From Eurosta solidaginis (lineage: Eukaryota > Arthropoda > Insecta > Diptera > Tephritidae): a stretch of 64,000 nucleotides of DNA. Position numbers and translations under genes: made by a program. The DNA lies in the NCBI RefSeq assembly GCF_040869045.1, contig NC_090321.1:90564603-90628602 (forward strand), read 5' to 3'. This document shows, piece after piece, positions 1-12,420 of the stretch; the stretch's first letter is position 1; each line of letters begins with the position of its first letter. Below the pieces are notes generated by a model. That model did no database searches. It saw only the letters and a list, made by a program, of their open reading frames with translations, and was not told the origin of the DNA.

Positions 1-865
1 TACGAATATTCTTATGTTATTTAGCATTCGCGTGAATAAAGAAACTAATATTTCTCTATACTATAGTATGTATACATAAAACCAGTGCGCTGTTGCATTT
101 TATCAGAGTTGCCAAAGTAAAATTTTATTATCAGTTATTTGTATGCAATATTTCACTTTTGGCAACTCGGTTCGATCGTCATCGTGTCGTGATCACGGTC
201 GTTAAAAAACGAGCAATGATCGGCTGATGGTGGTCCGCAAACGCATTGCAAAGGAGTATTGTTAGAGTACTCCAACATGAAGAAAATGGAACACGTAATC
301 CAACAATTTTTGCAGGGGTGTTCCATTTTCTTCATGTTGGAGTACTCTAACAATAGTCCTTTGCAATGCGTTTGCGGACCACCATCAGCCGATCATTGCT
401 CGTTTTTTAACGACCGTGATCACGACACGATGACGATCGAACAGAGTTGCCAAAAGTAAAATATTGCATACAAATAACTGATAATATAATTTTACTATGG
501 CAACGCTGATAAAATTCCACCGCGCACTGGTTTTATGTATACATACCCTGCAAAAATTGTTGGATTACGTGTTCCATTTTCTTCATGTTGGAGTACTCTA
601 ACAATACTCCTTTGCGAAGCGTTTGCGGACCACCATCAGCCGATCATAGCTCGTTTTTAACGACAGTGTTCACAACACGATGACGATCGAACAGAGTTAC
701 CAAAAGTAAAATATTGCCTGCAAGTAACTAATAATAAAATTTTACTTTGGCAACTCTGATAAAATACAACAGCGCACTGGTTTTATGTATAAATACTATA
801 GTATGTATAGAGAAATATTAGTTTCTTTATTCACGCAAATGCTAAATAACATAAGAATATTCGTA
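1..865. mobile_element. Foldback element E1
   Basis: The first 27 or so bases reappear as an inverted copy ending at 865, and the inverted similarity continues inward for roughly 300 bases. An additional inverted copy of the same arm lies at about 318-545, so the unit reads arm, inverted arm, inverted arm. The internal junctions at about 316 and 547 both carry the motif CCCTGCAAAAAT. Short open frames inside it only follow the palindrome and have no recognisable protein similarity. The window starts exactly at the element's first base, so a target-site duplication cannot be checked. A partial copy lies at 46419-46857. I could not assign a superfamily. Confidence 0.75.
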
Positions 866-1214
866 GTAAAAATATAAAAGTTGTATTGCCACTTTTCATT
901 TACTTTAATTTTAAATTAAATTCACTCCGATAATTCTTTCCGACACAATTCCTCTTTAGTACTTTGGCATATGATCCTCTGTGGGTGCTCCATGGAGTAC
1001 TACAGTGAAAGTACTTTGGAAAGTACTCTCACGTATGTACTCTATGGATACTCACAAACAAAGCGAGAGTGGGATCACCTACTCCTCTCCTAGGACATCG
1101 CAATGTTAATTGGAGCACATTTTTTGTATGAATACAGATTAGTTTTGGAATACTCCTATACTCCCAAAGGAGTATTCCTTACATTATTTATGGAGTACTC
1201 GCGTTTTTGAGGGG
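866..1214. other. Noncoding, rich in GGAGTACTC-like motifs
   Basis: No gene is visible. The stretch repeats variants of GGAGTACT and contains a short hairpin (GGAATACTCC facing GGAGTATTCC near 1157-1190). The same motif occurs inside E1, so this may be decayed sequence of that family. Confidence 0.4.
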
Positions 1215-1690
1215 ATGTCATATATGTATATTATTGTTTAAATAAAAATTTGTGTCAAATGACGCGTTTTAATTTCGGAAGCAATAATCCGAAGGCGGCA
1301 AAGTAGTACTTTTACTCTGTCAAGATATTTTTGCAAAAAAAAAGTTTAAGACTTTCATGTGGTTGATGTAATTTTGGTGATATTGTTGTACTCAGAAAAG
1401 AATTAACTAAAAAGGCGTTTTGCGCTAATAGAATTTTCACCAGTTTCGCAGCCGTTTGAGGGTAATTATTCAGTTTTTTGTGAATATCTATTAATAAAAG
1501 AACAATTTCTTATTTCCGACTTTTAATTATTGAATTACATTACAGAATTCTTGAATTCAATTCTACTGGCATTTTCTTTTGTGTCTTCTATTCCCTTTTA
1601 CATTTGCGAATTACTCTTAAAAGAAAGCGTTAAATAAAACACGGAATGCAACAAGAGTTAGCAAGAAAAATTTTAAGAACTGCTTGGAAC
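1215..1690 (+). repeat. Dispersed 475-bp repeat, copy 1
   Basis: The stretch is near-identical, in the same orientation, to 44883-45357. Both copies start at ATGTCATATATG and end at CTTGGAAC, with unrelated flanks on both sides, so the ends are those of a defined unit. There is no convincing terminal inverted repeat and no coding potential. A solo LTR or a nonautonomous DNA element are both possible. Confidence 0.7.
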
Positions 1691-2438
1691 TGCCGGGATA
1701 TATGAGACACCGGCAACCAAGTTAGCCGTTATTGAGGAAAAGGAGTTGGTGGAACCTGGTCACCAGGGGAGAGTGTTGAGAAAGATCTGGTAGCTCCTCA
1801 TCGTGAGTGACAACCCAGCAAAAATGTGCCCGTAAATTGACTAGGAAAATGACTAACAGCTGTGTCGATGGAACACGTAAATCGCTAAGTAGCATTTGTA
1901 CAGGGCAGCAGTAACATTTGTGACCAGTCCATTCCGTCGTACCTATTTATGTGATTGTCCATACTGCTCACACATATACGGTTTTAGGTTATCGAAAAGT
2001 AAACAAACTATAGTGCTGTACTGTTCTTACATTCACGTTCTGGCAATCATTTTTTGAGTTATATACCTGTAACTTTACGAGTATTTTTACGTTAATATGA
2101 CCGTCTTTTTACTAGTGTTATGACCGTTTTTTTACTTGGATTATACTGCTATATAAATAAAATATTTCTTTAATTCAAATCTATTAACATTTCTTTTATT
2201 AAACATTTTTACAATATATTACATTATTTATAATAGTTGTAAATTATTAACTATAAGTCTTAAGGAATAGTTTTTCAGTCTTGTTGGTGACCCATAAATA
2301 CAAATTTTATTGTATGCGATTGTATGCGATTGTATGCATACAAAGTTAAGGGAAACTTAAATAAATTAATTAATGATATAGAAAACAAAAGAAAAGAACT
2401 AACAGAACTATTTGTTGCAGTAAACCATCAAATCGTGA
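1691..2438. other. Noncoding spacer with a decayed MITE-like stretch
   Basis: No gene is visible. From about 1811 to 1990 the sequence begins CCCAGCAAAAAT and weakly resembles the palindromic element at 11640-12420, so it may be an old member of that family. A short tandem repeat of TGTATGCGAT lies near 2318-2343. Confidence 0.35.
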
Positions 2439-2908
2439 GTAGGCAATTCACAATTTGGGTAAGTTGACTTGTAATTCGCCAATTTTAATGCTATAACTTT
2501 TTTATTTTAGTTCAGAAAGCTGCAATTGAGGTTCGAAAGTTACAATTGAAGTTCAAAAATTTCAATTCAAGTTCAGAAAATTAAATTCAAGCTCAGAATT
2601 TCAATTTGTAGTTCAGAAAATTAAAATTGAAGTTCAGAATTTCTGTTTGTAGTTCAGAAAATTATAATTGAACTTAAATTGTTATTTTCTGAACTTCAGT
2701 TGTAATTTGCTGAACTGCAGTTGAAATTCCTGAGCTTCAATTATAATTTACTGAACTTCTATTGAAAATTGTGAACTTCAATTGTAATTATTTGAACTTC
2801 AATTGAAATTTCCGAGCTTTCAGAACTTCAATTGCAACTTTCAAATTTTTTTTACATAAAATGAACAATTTAACATTTTTTTGACAGTTAAATTGGTGAA
2901 TTGCCTAC
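2439..2908. mobile_element. Foldback MITE with inverted minisatellite arms
   Basis: The ends match as inverted repeats (GTAGGCAATTCAC at the left, its reverse complement ending at 2908). Between them the left half carries tandem copies of a roughly 24-base unit built on AGTTCAGAAAATTACAATT. The right half carries the same unit in the opposite orientation, so the transcript would fold into one long hairpin. A related arrangement occurs at 34061-35025. No coding sequence and no clear target duplication were seen. Confidence 0.6.
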
Positions 2909-3669
2909 CAGTGGTTTGAAACCACTTACATTCGTATTGGCGCTTCTCTATATCATTAATATAACAATATCTTTTTAATAATTCAATTAATACACAAATA
3001 TAAATTTTTTCCCTTTACATTTTAGAACTGTGTACAAAAATATGTAATTTTACATATCACAACCTAAACCAAAAAGTATTTCAACTCATAATCAGAGAAG
3101 ATTTGTGTTGAATGTTGATTTATACCACGAAAATAACTAAATTGGTAACAAAACCAGGCTAAACGATAACGTTAACTACCAAAAAAAAAAGGTATTTCAC
3201 GATGTTTTCATGGATCGATTTACACTTAAATACCGATCTGAAATTTTTTTAAGTTTTCATATTTTTTAGTTTAAAATGCGATATATGCATTCTGTGGCAT
3301 AATTTTAGATTGAATGTACTTCATGCAATTTTCTTTCTTCGTGATTTTGCAATAATAAACGTAGGTACTCATAGTAATTTTTTGTTTTGAATTATGTGAT
3401 TACAATATTTATAAGGACTATTTAGTTGATGGTATTGGTACTGTCAGTTAAATTCATCAGCAATTATTTATATTCAAAATATTTTTTTGTTATACATCTA
3501 TTTTATAAATTTTGGTTAAAAATTATTGACAAATTCGTTGCAATTAGATTGCTTTAAAAATCTTTGCAAACTTTGTGCGATTGTTGAATATTCAGGCAGG
3601 TTCTGAAATTCGAGTATTATTTTAATTAGAGCATTTTTTTGCAAGAAAGAAATTCCTTAGCAAACTTAC
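2909..3669. other. AT-rich noncoding sequence, probably intronic
   Basis: No open frame or repeat unit was recognised. Because the ZAD exon next to it ends in a consensus donor at 3669-3664, this stretch would be the downstream intron on the minus strand. Confidence 0.35.
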
Positions 3670-3897
3670 CTGCAAAGCATTAGAAGTCTCAGCAGAAGCA
3701 TAAATTAATTTTGTCTCCACTTTCTGCGTAGCCGACAATTTCTTAAATTCTTCATCTGAACGACGAGCTACTTGTTTGAAATTATATGCTGCCTGCAAAT
3801 TATCTGTACAATTTACTTGTTTGAAATTATATGCTGCTTGCAAATTATCTGTACAATTTATGCATACAATTTTTGGAAGATTTGATGTTGCGTGCAA
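3670..3897 (-). CDS. Internal exon of a ZAD-domain gene, with a 45-bp tandem duplication
   Basis: On the minus strand the exon follows an acceptor AG at 3899-3898 and ends at a consensus donor GTAAGT at 3669-3664. It is 228 nt, phase 0 at both ends. The peptide carries the second half of a zinc-finger-associated domain: the pattern LP-x-IVCINC, then LQAAYNFK, then RSDEEF. ZAD domains are dimerisation modules at the N terminus of many insect C2H2 zinc-finger transcription factors. The first CxxC pair and the C2H2 fingers would be in other exons, which I cannot see. A 45-bp segment (15 codons, NCTDNLQAAYNFKQV) is repeated directly in frame within the exon, which would lengthen the ZAD helix region. 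It may belong to a live gene or to a decaying copy. Confidence 0.6.
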
Positions 3898-4319
3898 CTA
3901 TGGTAAACGGAATGGCTGATTCGCAGAAAATTTTTGTGACGTATTTGAGGGTACATAGCATGTAAGAAAAGGCAAGCATATATGTATCGGGCATTTCAAT
4001 TAGGCCATCTCATTCTGCCATACTAACAATTGTGGAACAATGTGGGATATTTTGTTGTTGGTCGCCACCCTGCAAAAATCGTGTGACCAAAAACGCACAC
4101 AGACACACGAATTTTTGACAGGGGTGACGATTTGGAATGAAAAATTCTCCAAATGAAATAGCATGTTGACAAATTTAGCTTTCCCACAATGTATCGTGCT
4201 CTCTCGCACCTATTATTTTTATAGGGATAGCAAAATACGTCATTTTTGCGTGCAAAAAAATCCACCATTTCTAATTCAGCAGAGACAGCAAAACATTTGG
4301 CGGTCGAAAATTTTTTCAA

Positions 4320-4885
4320 TTTTGAGAGTTTTAAATGGAATATCTCCGGAAAGATTTAAAATTAAGAGGGAGTTCTCCAGATCACATATATATATATATT
4401 TTAAAGTGCGCAAACTTATAATTTAAAAGTTATTTGGTGTTAAAGTTTGCAAATTTCTATACAAATTTTATATGTGTATACGTATATATATGTGGCAGCA
4501 CAGCTTTGTAATGCCATCAATAAAATATATGTATATATATATGTGCATGTTGCTACAAAAGCGCGAATGATTTAATAAAAACATTTATAATAAGTGAAAA
4601 CAATGCAAAAGCGAAATGTGAAAAATACAAAAATGCAATTTAAGTTTATCGTTGCCAATTTATATAGATATGTATGTGGATTAAGGTTTTGAAAGATGTG
4701 TAAATTGTAATTTAAAGTGCTATAGAAATTTGCAAACTTTAACAACAAATAACTTTTAAATAATAAGTTTTCGCACTTTAATATATATATATTTGTGATC
4801 GGGAGAACTCCCTCTTTCATTTGATACCAAGTTTTACCCCGAACTCGGGGGTGCTATTCTAAAATTTTCCCGAATTCACAATTAT
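4320..4885. repeat. Nested AT-rich palindrome
   Basis: The stretch around 4370-4465 (GGGAGTTCTCC, TA-repeats, then AAAGTTTGCAAATTTCTAT) is repeated in inverted form at 4718-4823. It has (TA)n tracts at both turns and no coding content. The right arm has the equivalent structure, interrupted there by the I-clade element. Confidence 0.55.
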
Positions 4886-4893
4886 ATAGCACC

Positions 4894-5602
<709 letters not shown>

Positions 5603-5817
5603 GCATTTTGTTGGTGGTGAACGTTTCAACATTTTCCAAGGTTTGGGATTAATTTCATTTTTATAGTTTATAATTATTTAAAGGTTGCGTTAATGCTAGA
5701 ACAAGTACATTGATTTTACGTGGCAGTGTTGAACAATTTTTGGAAGAAACTGAGCTTCGTTACATGATGCTATAATGCTTGTGCGGCGTACAATTAAACA
5801 TGATTCTGTTGTTGCTG
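5603..5817 (+). pseudogene. CCT7: Captured CCT7 (TCP-1 eta) exons, left arm
   Basis: Directly after the Cdc5 part the frame reads [12 protein letters not shown] short intron (5641-5683) follows, then NARTSTLILRG, EQFLEETE, and in a shifted frame LHDAIMLVRRTIKHDSVVAG, ending at a GTAAGT donor at 5818. These match the chaperonin TCP-1 eta subunit around the region preceding the GGG motif of the equatorial domain. CCT folds actin and tubulin in the cytosol. The fragment is a small part of a protein of about 540 residues. A one-base deletion in the codons after EQFLEETE shifts the frame and gives a stop. The right arm carries the same deletion, so it predates the inverted duplication. Function as a chaperonin is excluded. 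Confidence 0.82.
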
Positions 5818-5842
5818 GTAAGTCAAAATACAAATTAAAAAA

Positions 5843-6010
5843 GGGAGGGATGGCCTGAAGGTTTAATTTGGCCACATAAATCGTTCCCGAGATGGTCGGG
5901 CTGGCACTTTAATGGTGCTGTGTTACCGGAGCGTAACAAGGACCATCACATCGATAACACTCCCCAAAGCCTTCGGGAAGCAACCTTATCGCTACAAAAA
6001 CAACAACAAC
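5843..6010 (+). mobile_element. SINE-like repeat, 5'-truncated, left arm
   Basis: It starts at GGGAGGGATGGCCTGAAGG and ends in CTTATCGCTACAAAAACAACAACAAC, the same 3' part as the element at 5144-5565 but in the opposite orientation. It is also present in the right arm, so it was there before the duplication. Confidence 0.7.
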
Positions 6011-6099
6011 ATTGTGTCCAAATCCCGAAAAAAAAACTATAAAATTTGTGTCAGTGAAATGATAATTATTGCTTTTGGTTTTTAGTTCTGAGGCATCGT

Positions 6100-9000
6100 C
6101 ATCGAGTTCCTTCTGATCGTATATGCCGGTTCTTTTGCATTATTTTACATGCATAAAGTGCCGTTGAAGCCTTCCTCACCCTCTCCTCCACGTTGAGCTT
6201 CCATGACAGCTTACTGTCTAGGATCATTCCTAGATATTTTGTGCAGATTTCTCACGTAGGGTCGCCCCTCCTAACTTAGGCCTGGTCCAATTAGGGACCT
6301 TGTACCTCTTTGTAAACAAGACCATATGCAACGTCATCTGCGTAAACCGTAAGTTTTTCTGGTCCCTCGTAGAATCCCCTAAGTAGTTGGTTAATGACCA
6401 GCGTCCACAGCAGAGGTGATAGCACCCCTCCCTGCGGAGTGCCCCTGTCCACTAATTTCGTGGCCGCGTACAATCCCCATTGCGATGTAATCTTACTGCA
6501 GTTTAACATGCAGTCGATCCATCTGGGAAGGCTGGATGTACTTTAACGTAATTAAGACCATCAATAATCGCCCATGTAGAAAGCCCCGGCAATGCTTAAA
6601 AAGACTTCTAGAGCATATTCCTTATATTCCAGGGCTTTTTCTATGCTTATTCCCACCCTATGCAATGCGGTGTCTACTGACTTGCCTTTGGTGTACGACT
6701 GTTGTGTTGTGGAGAGCAGATTTTCATCCACGTTGGACGATATGTACACATCTATCAGCCTCTCAAAGGTTTTGAGCAGAAATGATGTTAAGCTATTGGG
6801 TCTATAATCTTTGGGATACACGTGACCGATCTTCCCCGCCTTTGGTAGGAAAGCTACACGAGCAGTTCTCCAAGAGTGCGGTACATGATTCAGTTTATGC
6901 ACCCATCGAATATTATTTTAAGCCATCCCACGACCGCCCTACTTGAAACTTGTAGCATGGCCGGACATGTACCATCTGAGCCCGGCGATTTCACCACCAC
7001 TACGAGATCCTCAGTAGTGTAATTAGGCAGCATATATGAATGCAGCTGTTTCCTTACCATTACTACAGCTCGCACCCGTCCTTCCGTTGCGCATAGTAAA
7101 CGCCAAATCCGCGCGCGCTAAGTCCAGAAACCTTTCCTCCCGATGGAAGCCACGGCTCCTGGATCAGCGCGTTAGGAGGAGGAGTTCGCTCGGCGCCACT
7201 TTACTGTGTTGGAGGTTTATCTGTAGGACTCGCAGCACCAATGGGCTGCTTGTCCCCCTCCAGCACCTTCATCGTGACGTCGTAGTCCTCCCCTAGCCCT
7301 TTTGGTTTAGAGTGATCGAATCCCCCTTCTTGTACCTGTTGTGCCGTGTGTTCCTCTGTGCGACTCACAGCACCATCTGGCTGTTGGTCCCCTTCTAACA
7401 CATTCGGGGTGACGTGGGCTACCTCCACCTGTCTTTTTTCCCTTAAGCTTTTAAGGTCCTTTTCGACTTCACCCACGTCCAGCGTGTTAGGAATACACGC
7501 GACTTCTTTTCCTGAGTCGCATATAAATTTTGCCTGTACCTAAGGACATTTTTCCAAGCTGCGCGTACAATATATCCTCCGCCTGCTTGTTTATTTGGAA
7601 AATGTATAACTGACCTTCCTCCGTAGGCCGAGATAAAATAAGTACCTTCCAATCCTGTGTCGGTATGTTCGGATTCTGATTCTGCAAAAGTCGCAGTGTA
7701 TCCTCCGACTTCATCACGCATGGTATCCATACCTTAACTTTTGGTACCTTGGGGATTTGCGCTTTATCCACCATCTCAAAACGCGCGTTCGTGCCCTGCC
7801 TTTGGAGGTTTGGAACCACTTCCTCCAGCCACCGCAAGCTCGCGATGTTGTCGCACGCTATCATCTTCACACCATTATACCATCCCCCGAATCAAAGGTT
7901 GGAAGGAGCTTACTTGGTTATTCCCGCATCATCTTAAGCATTAAGCTAATAAGCTCCTTTTCTACAGATCTCCACCTTTCACTAGTCATCTGTTCGAAAG
8001 GACTGCTACGATCAACCAGCGCCACAGACAGTGACTGCTTTGCCACATCACTCATCTTCTCGGGAAAAGCCGGCGTCTTAGTGTTATTTCCCTTTGGCAC
8101 CTCCGAGAAAGCCGGAGTCTTAGCTCCCTCTAGCACCTCCGAGAAAGTCGGAGTCTTAGCGTTATCTCCCTTTGGCTTATCTCCTACTTCCATAGTTGGA
8201 ACTTCCCTCTGACTCGCAGCCTTCGAGGTAGTTGCTACCTCGCTATTGGGGCCCATCAGTCTTACAGCTTTGGGCCTACTTGTCTTGTCTATGGGACTGC
8301 CCTGCGTCGCGGCTCTGGGACTGGGCCCTTTCTGCCTCTTGAAAGCAGGCTTGTCGCCTTCCGCCGAACGTTGCCTTTTCATTCTGCCATTCGACGCTTC
8401 TTCCTCTTCATACCGGTTGCAGAAACGAGGGTTTCTCGCAGCAAACCTTTTGAACTGCCTTCGACCTACTTCTACCGCCTCATGAGCCCATGCCAAGCGC
8501 TCGATATCCTCTTCTGTTGGGTCCACCACTGCTCCCAAGCGTTGTAAAATTCTTAGTACTGCACGGTACATCGAGAGAGCTCTTTGCTCCGTACCCTTCT
8601 CCACTCTTCTACTCCTTTTTCATTTGTGTGCTTCTCCAACACGGAGTTCATTGAATTAGCACTACTCTCGCTCCCCGAGTCCGACGCATCGCTTAATGCA
8701 TATTTGTCGTCCTTGGCTTGGGGCTCAGTCCTCTTCTTATCATCGTCCTTATGAAAATTAGGTAATGAGTCGTTCATCTTGGTCGTACGACCACCAGCCC
8801 GAAAAGGCGGGCTCAGCGGTCCAGTATTATATACGGGGAAAGAACCGTCAGCTACAGCAGCGCCCCTTACTGTGGTAAGGCCATCAATACTTCCCGAGGT
8901 GGTCCGGTATCGGGAAGGCTCCGTTCGAATACAGCCGAATTTATCCCCTGGCTACAAATCGTCCAATAGGCACGGTCCGCATAACACCCTGGATTAGGGG

Positions 9001-9110
9001 GTTGGCAGTTCTTGGTCACCGACATCCCGCCGCCCTCCTATGAGGCGAAACGGCATAGATGCCAGTCCTAAACAGCTCCTCCTCATAGTCGGGCGCTATG
9101 GAGATCGGCT
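6100..9110 (-). pseudogene. Broken LOA-like non-LTR retroposon, left arm
   Basis: Reading on the minus strand, the untranslated leader is at about 9110-8790. ORF1 pieces lie at 8777-8553 and 8604-7918, frame-shifted against each other, with motif RRQFKRFAARNPRFC. A DUF4780-like RNA-binding piece follows at 7870-7487 (NPNIPTQDWKVL, GKIYMRLRKRS). ORF2 begins with a scrap of endonuclease (SYMLPNYTTEDLVVVV) joined directly to the start of the reverse transcriptase (KSPGSDGTCPAML), so most of the endonuclease is deleted. RT pieces at 6902-6561 and 6509-6291 keep RGTPQGGVLSPLLW and the catalytic YADD. The RT thumb (KYLGM, LDSKLSWK) trails off near 6110. Several stops and frameshifts make it inactive. 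Placement in the LOA/R1 group rests on these motifs. Confidence 0.72.
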
Positions 9111-9129
9111 AAGCCCTCACACAAACAAC

Positions 9130-9260
9130 GATTTTCGTTACAATTGCTAGTGCATGCTCTCCAAGATGTAGATCCTGATCGAAAGTCACACCCAAAATTT
9201 TAGGGTGTAAGACAGTCGGTAGGGTAATGCCATATGGTCGACATTTGGCGCGGTCATGTT
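9130..9260 (-). pseudogene. Jockey-like RT C-terminal scrap, left arm
   Basis: On the minus strand the stretch reads YGITLPTVLHPKILGVTFDQ and DLHLGEHALAIV, a motif of Jockey-clade reverse transcriptases just after the palm domain. Only about 35 residues remain. The mirror copy is at about 27918-28030. Confidence 0.65.
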
Positions 9261-9665
9261 TTAAATAAGGTCACCGATGATTTGGTTGGTGACAATATCA
9301 GGTTTCGCGAGGCGACAAAACTGGGGAGATTGGGGAGATAGCTGTTTATTTTATTACAAAGCTCATCGATGTAGGAAACAATAGCATAGGCGTAGAAGCA
9401 ATAGCGACTCCTGGTGGTAAAAGTAGCTATTGATATGTAGAAGTTAAGCAGAAGTTTGAATATGAGTTTTTTTAAGTTATAGCAAAAAAAGCGTTGAGGA
9501 TTTTTAATATCTTACCAGGTACCTTCGTACATGTTTCTAAGAATGAAGAATAAAACCTATTCAAACTCAATTTCGACTTCGCTATACTTTAACATACAAT
9601 ACGTTACCCCATTTCAGCACAACTATCATTTTTTGATTTTATTAAATTTTATAAAATTTTTCTTC
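9261..9665. other. Unassigned noncoding stretch
   Basis: No motif was recognised. The stretch is mirrored at about 27500-27915 in the right arm, with a small extra insertion near 27585-27600 there. It may be intron or flank of the captured Atg18-family gene. Confidence 0.3.
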
Positions 9666-9669
9666 CTGT

Positions 9670-10345
9670 ACAGTTCTTTTCGGTATTGGATGGTAAATAT
9701 GGCTTTCGCATTTTCTCCATCAATAACTGTGAAAAGGTGGAAGAAATCTATGCGTGTAAATCTCACATATTATCTTGGTCGAGCGTTTCTTCAATAGCTC
9801 TCTAGTGGTGATGGTGACAGCAGAGAAACCCAACTGTTTACAAATGTTACACTTCAAAAAGAAGCAAAATATCTGCCATTGCGTCTACGGCTCAAATACC
9901 CACAGTATATGAATGAATCGATTGCACCTAATTGTCTGCCTAACGGATAGTATACATATTCATCAAATCGAAAATATTGCACCAAACGAACTGGGTGTGA
10001 ATACTGAAACAGTACACATATTCAAAATCGATGAGGAGGCTGTGATGATGGTATAGGGTGAGTTGTTGAATAACATACGAAAACCACTTTAACCCATCTA
10101 TATATTTGCAATACAGCTAAAGCTTTACAAACAGCAAAAATTGCTGGCGCCAAGCAATTGGAAAGGCAGTGAAGCATTCATCACACTGTACGGATGGTGT
10201 AAAGTTAGAAACTGCTGTTGTAACAGCTGCCACCGACACAACGGTCATCTCTACTTCGCCGAGTAGCGGCTCGTCCGACTATCTATCGAAGACAGTATAA
10301 TTATATCTTTTGCCAACACAGGTTAGCGATGTGCTTGCACAGGAA
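9670..10345 (+). pseudogene. Captured Atg18/WIPI (PROPPIN) gene fragment, left arm
   Basis: In sequential frames the stretch encodes DGKYGFRIFSINNCEKVEEI, VERFFNSSLVVMV, then LHFKKKQNICHCVYGSN, LIVCLTDSIHIH, then NTETVHIFKIDEEAV and finally LPTQVSDVLAQ. These match consecutive conserved parts of PROPPIN beta-propellers (Atg18, WIPI2), which bind PI3P on autophagic membranes. The blades carrying the FRRG lipid-binding motif are missing, because a deletion joins IENIAPNELG to NTETVHIF. A possible intron (GGTGAG ... CAATACAG) lies near 10057-10120. Stops and frameshifts make it a pseudogene. It ends exactly where the foldback element begins. I cannot decide between Atg18a and Atg18b. Confidence 0.72.
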
Positions 10346-11639
10346 AATATTTCAATTGGAAAACAAAAACCAATTAAGAGAGTTTATTTATTATTAAAGT
10401 ATTTACTTTTCTTTATATCAACAGTATTAATTTAAGTTGCAATATCACGTACATATGTAATAAGGGATGTGATACGATTGCTGTCGGAATTAGATTTGAA
10501 ACCAATCAATACTCCTGCTAAGGGTTGCAGAATTATTGCTTGAGTAATTAGATTTAGAACAATAATAAGTCTGACTTAATTACAAGTCGTACATTTTTAA
10601 GTTCATCAATTACGACAGCAATTGGATTCCACGACAACTTTGAATAATCTTGATCTGAAAAAAGAGTAAACCTAATCTGAATTTCTACTAAGCTTTAAGT
10701 TGTAGATTATTCAAATAATTGGAGTTTTTTCTAAAGCTTAAAATTATTTTCTGCTCGCTTAGAAAAGATTTCAATTGGAAAACAAAAACCAATTAAGCGA
10801 GTTTATTTATTATTAAAATACTTACTTTTCTTTATATCAACTGTATCAATTTAAGTTGCAAATTCATGTATATATATAATAAGGTATGACGGGATCCTAT
10901 TGCTGTCGGAATTAGACTTGAAACCAATCAATACTCCTGCTAAGAGTTGCAGAATTATTGCTTGAATTGAATATTCTTGATCTGAAAAAGGAGTAAACCT
11001 AATCTGAATTTCTACTAAGATTTAAGTTGAAGATTATTCAAATAATTGGAGTTTTTCTAAAGCTTAAAATTATTTTCTGTTCGCTTGGAAAGGATTTAAA
11101 TTGGAAAACGAAAACCAATTAAGCGAGTTTATTTGTTATCAAAATACTTAATTTTCTTTATATGAACTGTATTAATTTAAGTTGCAATATCACGTACATA
11201 TATAATAAGGGATGTGATACGATTGCTGTCGGAATTATATTTGAAACCAATCAATACTCCTGCTAAGGGTTGCAGAATTATTGCTTGAATGATTAGATTT
11301 AGAACAATAATAAGTCTGACTCAATAGTCGTACATTTTTAAGTTCTTCAATTACGACAGCAATCGGATTCCAAGACACCTTTGAATATTCTTGATCTGAA
11401 TTTCTACTAAGCTTTAAGTTGTAGATTATTCAAATAATTGGAGTTTTTTCTAAAGCTTAATATTATTTTTTTGCTCGCTTAGAAGAGATTTCAAATGGAA
11501 AACAAAAACCAACTAAGCGAGTTTGTTTATTATTAAAGTTCTTCTCTTTTATATGAACTATTAATATAAGTTCCAATATCATGTACATATATAATAATAT
11601 TGAAAATAATAAATATTGAAAATTAAATTTTTTTGTTTC

Positions 11640-12420
11640 ATATTTTATTCATATGGCTGCTCCAGGTAAAGTAAATCTGCAGGTAAAATTCACGTTATAT
11701 GGCGGTTATATAAATGGGAAAACCGCAGTAAAATTGATTGTCAAATGACTCGAAAATGTAGAGTGAAATGACGGAGAAATGACCGCCATTTGACGAGCAT
11801 TGTGACGTGTGTGAGCAGCACAGTACTATGCTCACATCCTGTAGGTGGGAGCGGAATGCACGATCACATTAATAGGAACGAAACGGAAAATTTGGTCACA
11901 AAACCTAATCACGCCCATACAAATGTGACTATGAATATAACCGCTGGGAAAAGTCACAATGACCGTAAAATGACTAGTCAAATGACGTGGAGCGTTTTTG
12001 CAGGGCATCTTTGGTCACTAGATTTTTGCTGGGAAGCTACCCTACAAGCTCCACGTCGTTTTACTAGTCATTTTACGGTCATTGTGACTTTCTGCAGCGG
12101 TTATATTCATAGTCATTTTTGCATGGGCGGATTAGGTTTTGTGACCAAATTTTCCGTTTCGTTCCTATTAATGTGATCGTGCATTCCGCTCCCACCTATA
12201 GGATGTGACCATAGTACTGTGCTGCTCACACACGTCACAATGCTCGTCAAATGGCGGTAATTTTTCCGTCATTTCACTCTACATTTTCGAGTAATTTGAC
12301 AATCAATTTTACTGCGGTTTTCCCATTTATATAACCGCCATATAACGTGAATTTTACCTGCAGATTTACTTTACCTGGAGCAGCCATATGAATAAAATAT
12401 GAACCAAAAAAATTGAATTT
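11640..12420. mobile_element. Nested palindromic MITE at the centre of the foldback element
   Basis: About 340 bp from GGCTGCTCCAGGTAAAGTAA to GCGTTTTTGCAGGG (11660-12002) is repeated inverted at about 12028-12395, with a spacer of about 40 bp. The spacer carries GGTCACTAGATTTTTGCTGGG, nearly identical to the outer end of the 40-kb block at 44606-44626. The long open frame spanning it reads through both arms and is a palindrome artefact. Confidence 0.7.

Noticed and set aside
2500..2860. A CRISPR-like array
   Set aside because: Units are contiguous, vary in sequence, invert midway, have no unique spacers and lie in a eukaryotic genome.
11790..12176. A 128-codon open frame in the middle of the foldback element
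   Set aside because: It runs across both arms of a near-perfect palindrome, and the peptide is not similar to any family I know.
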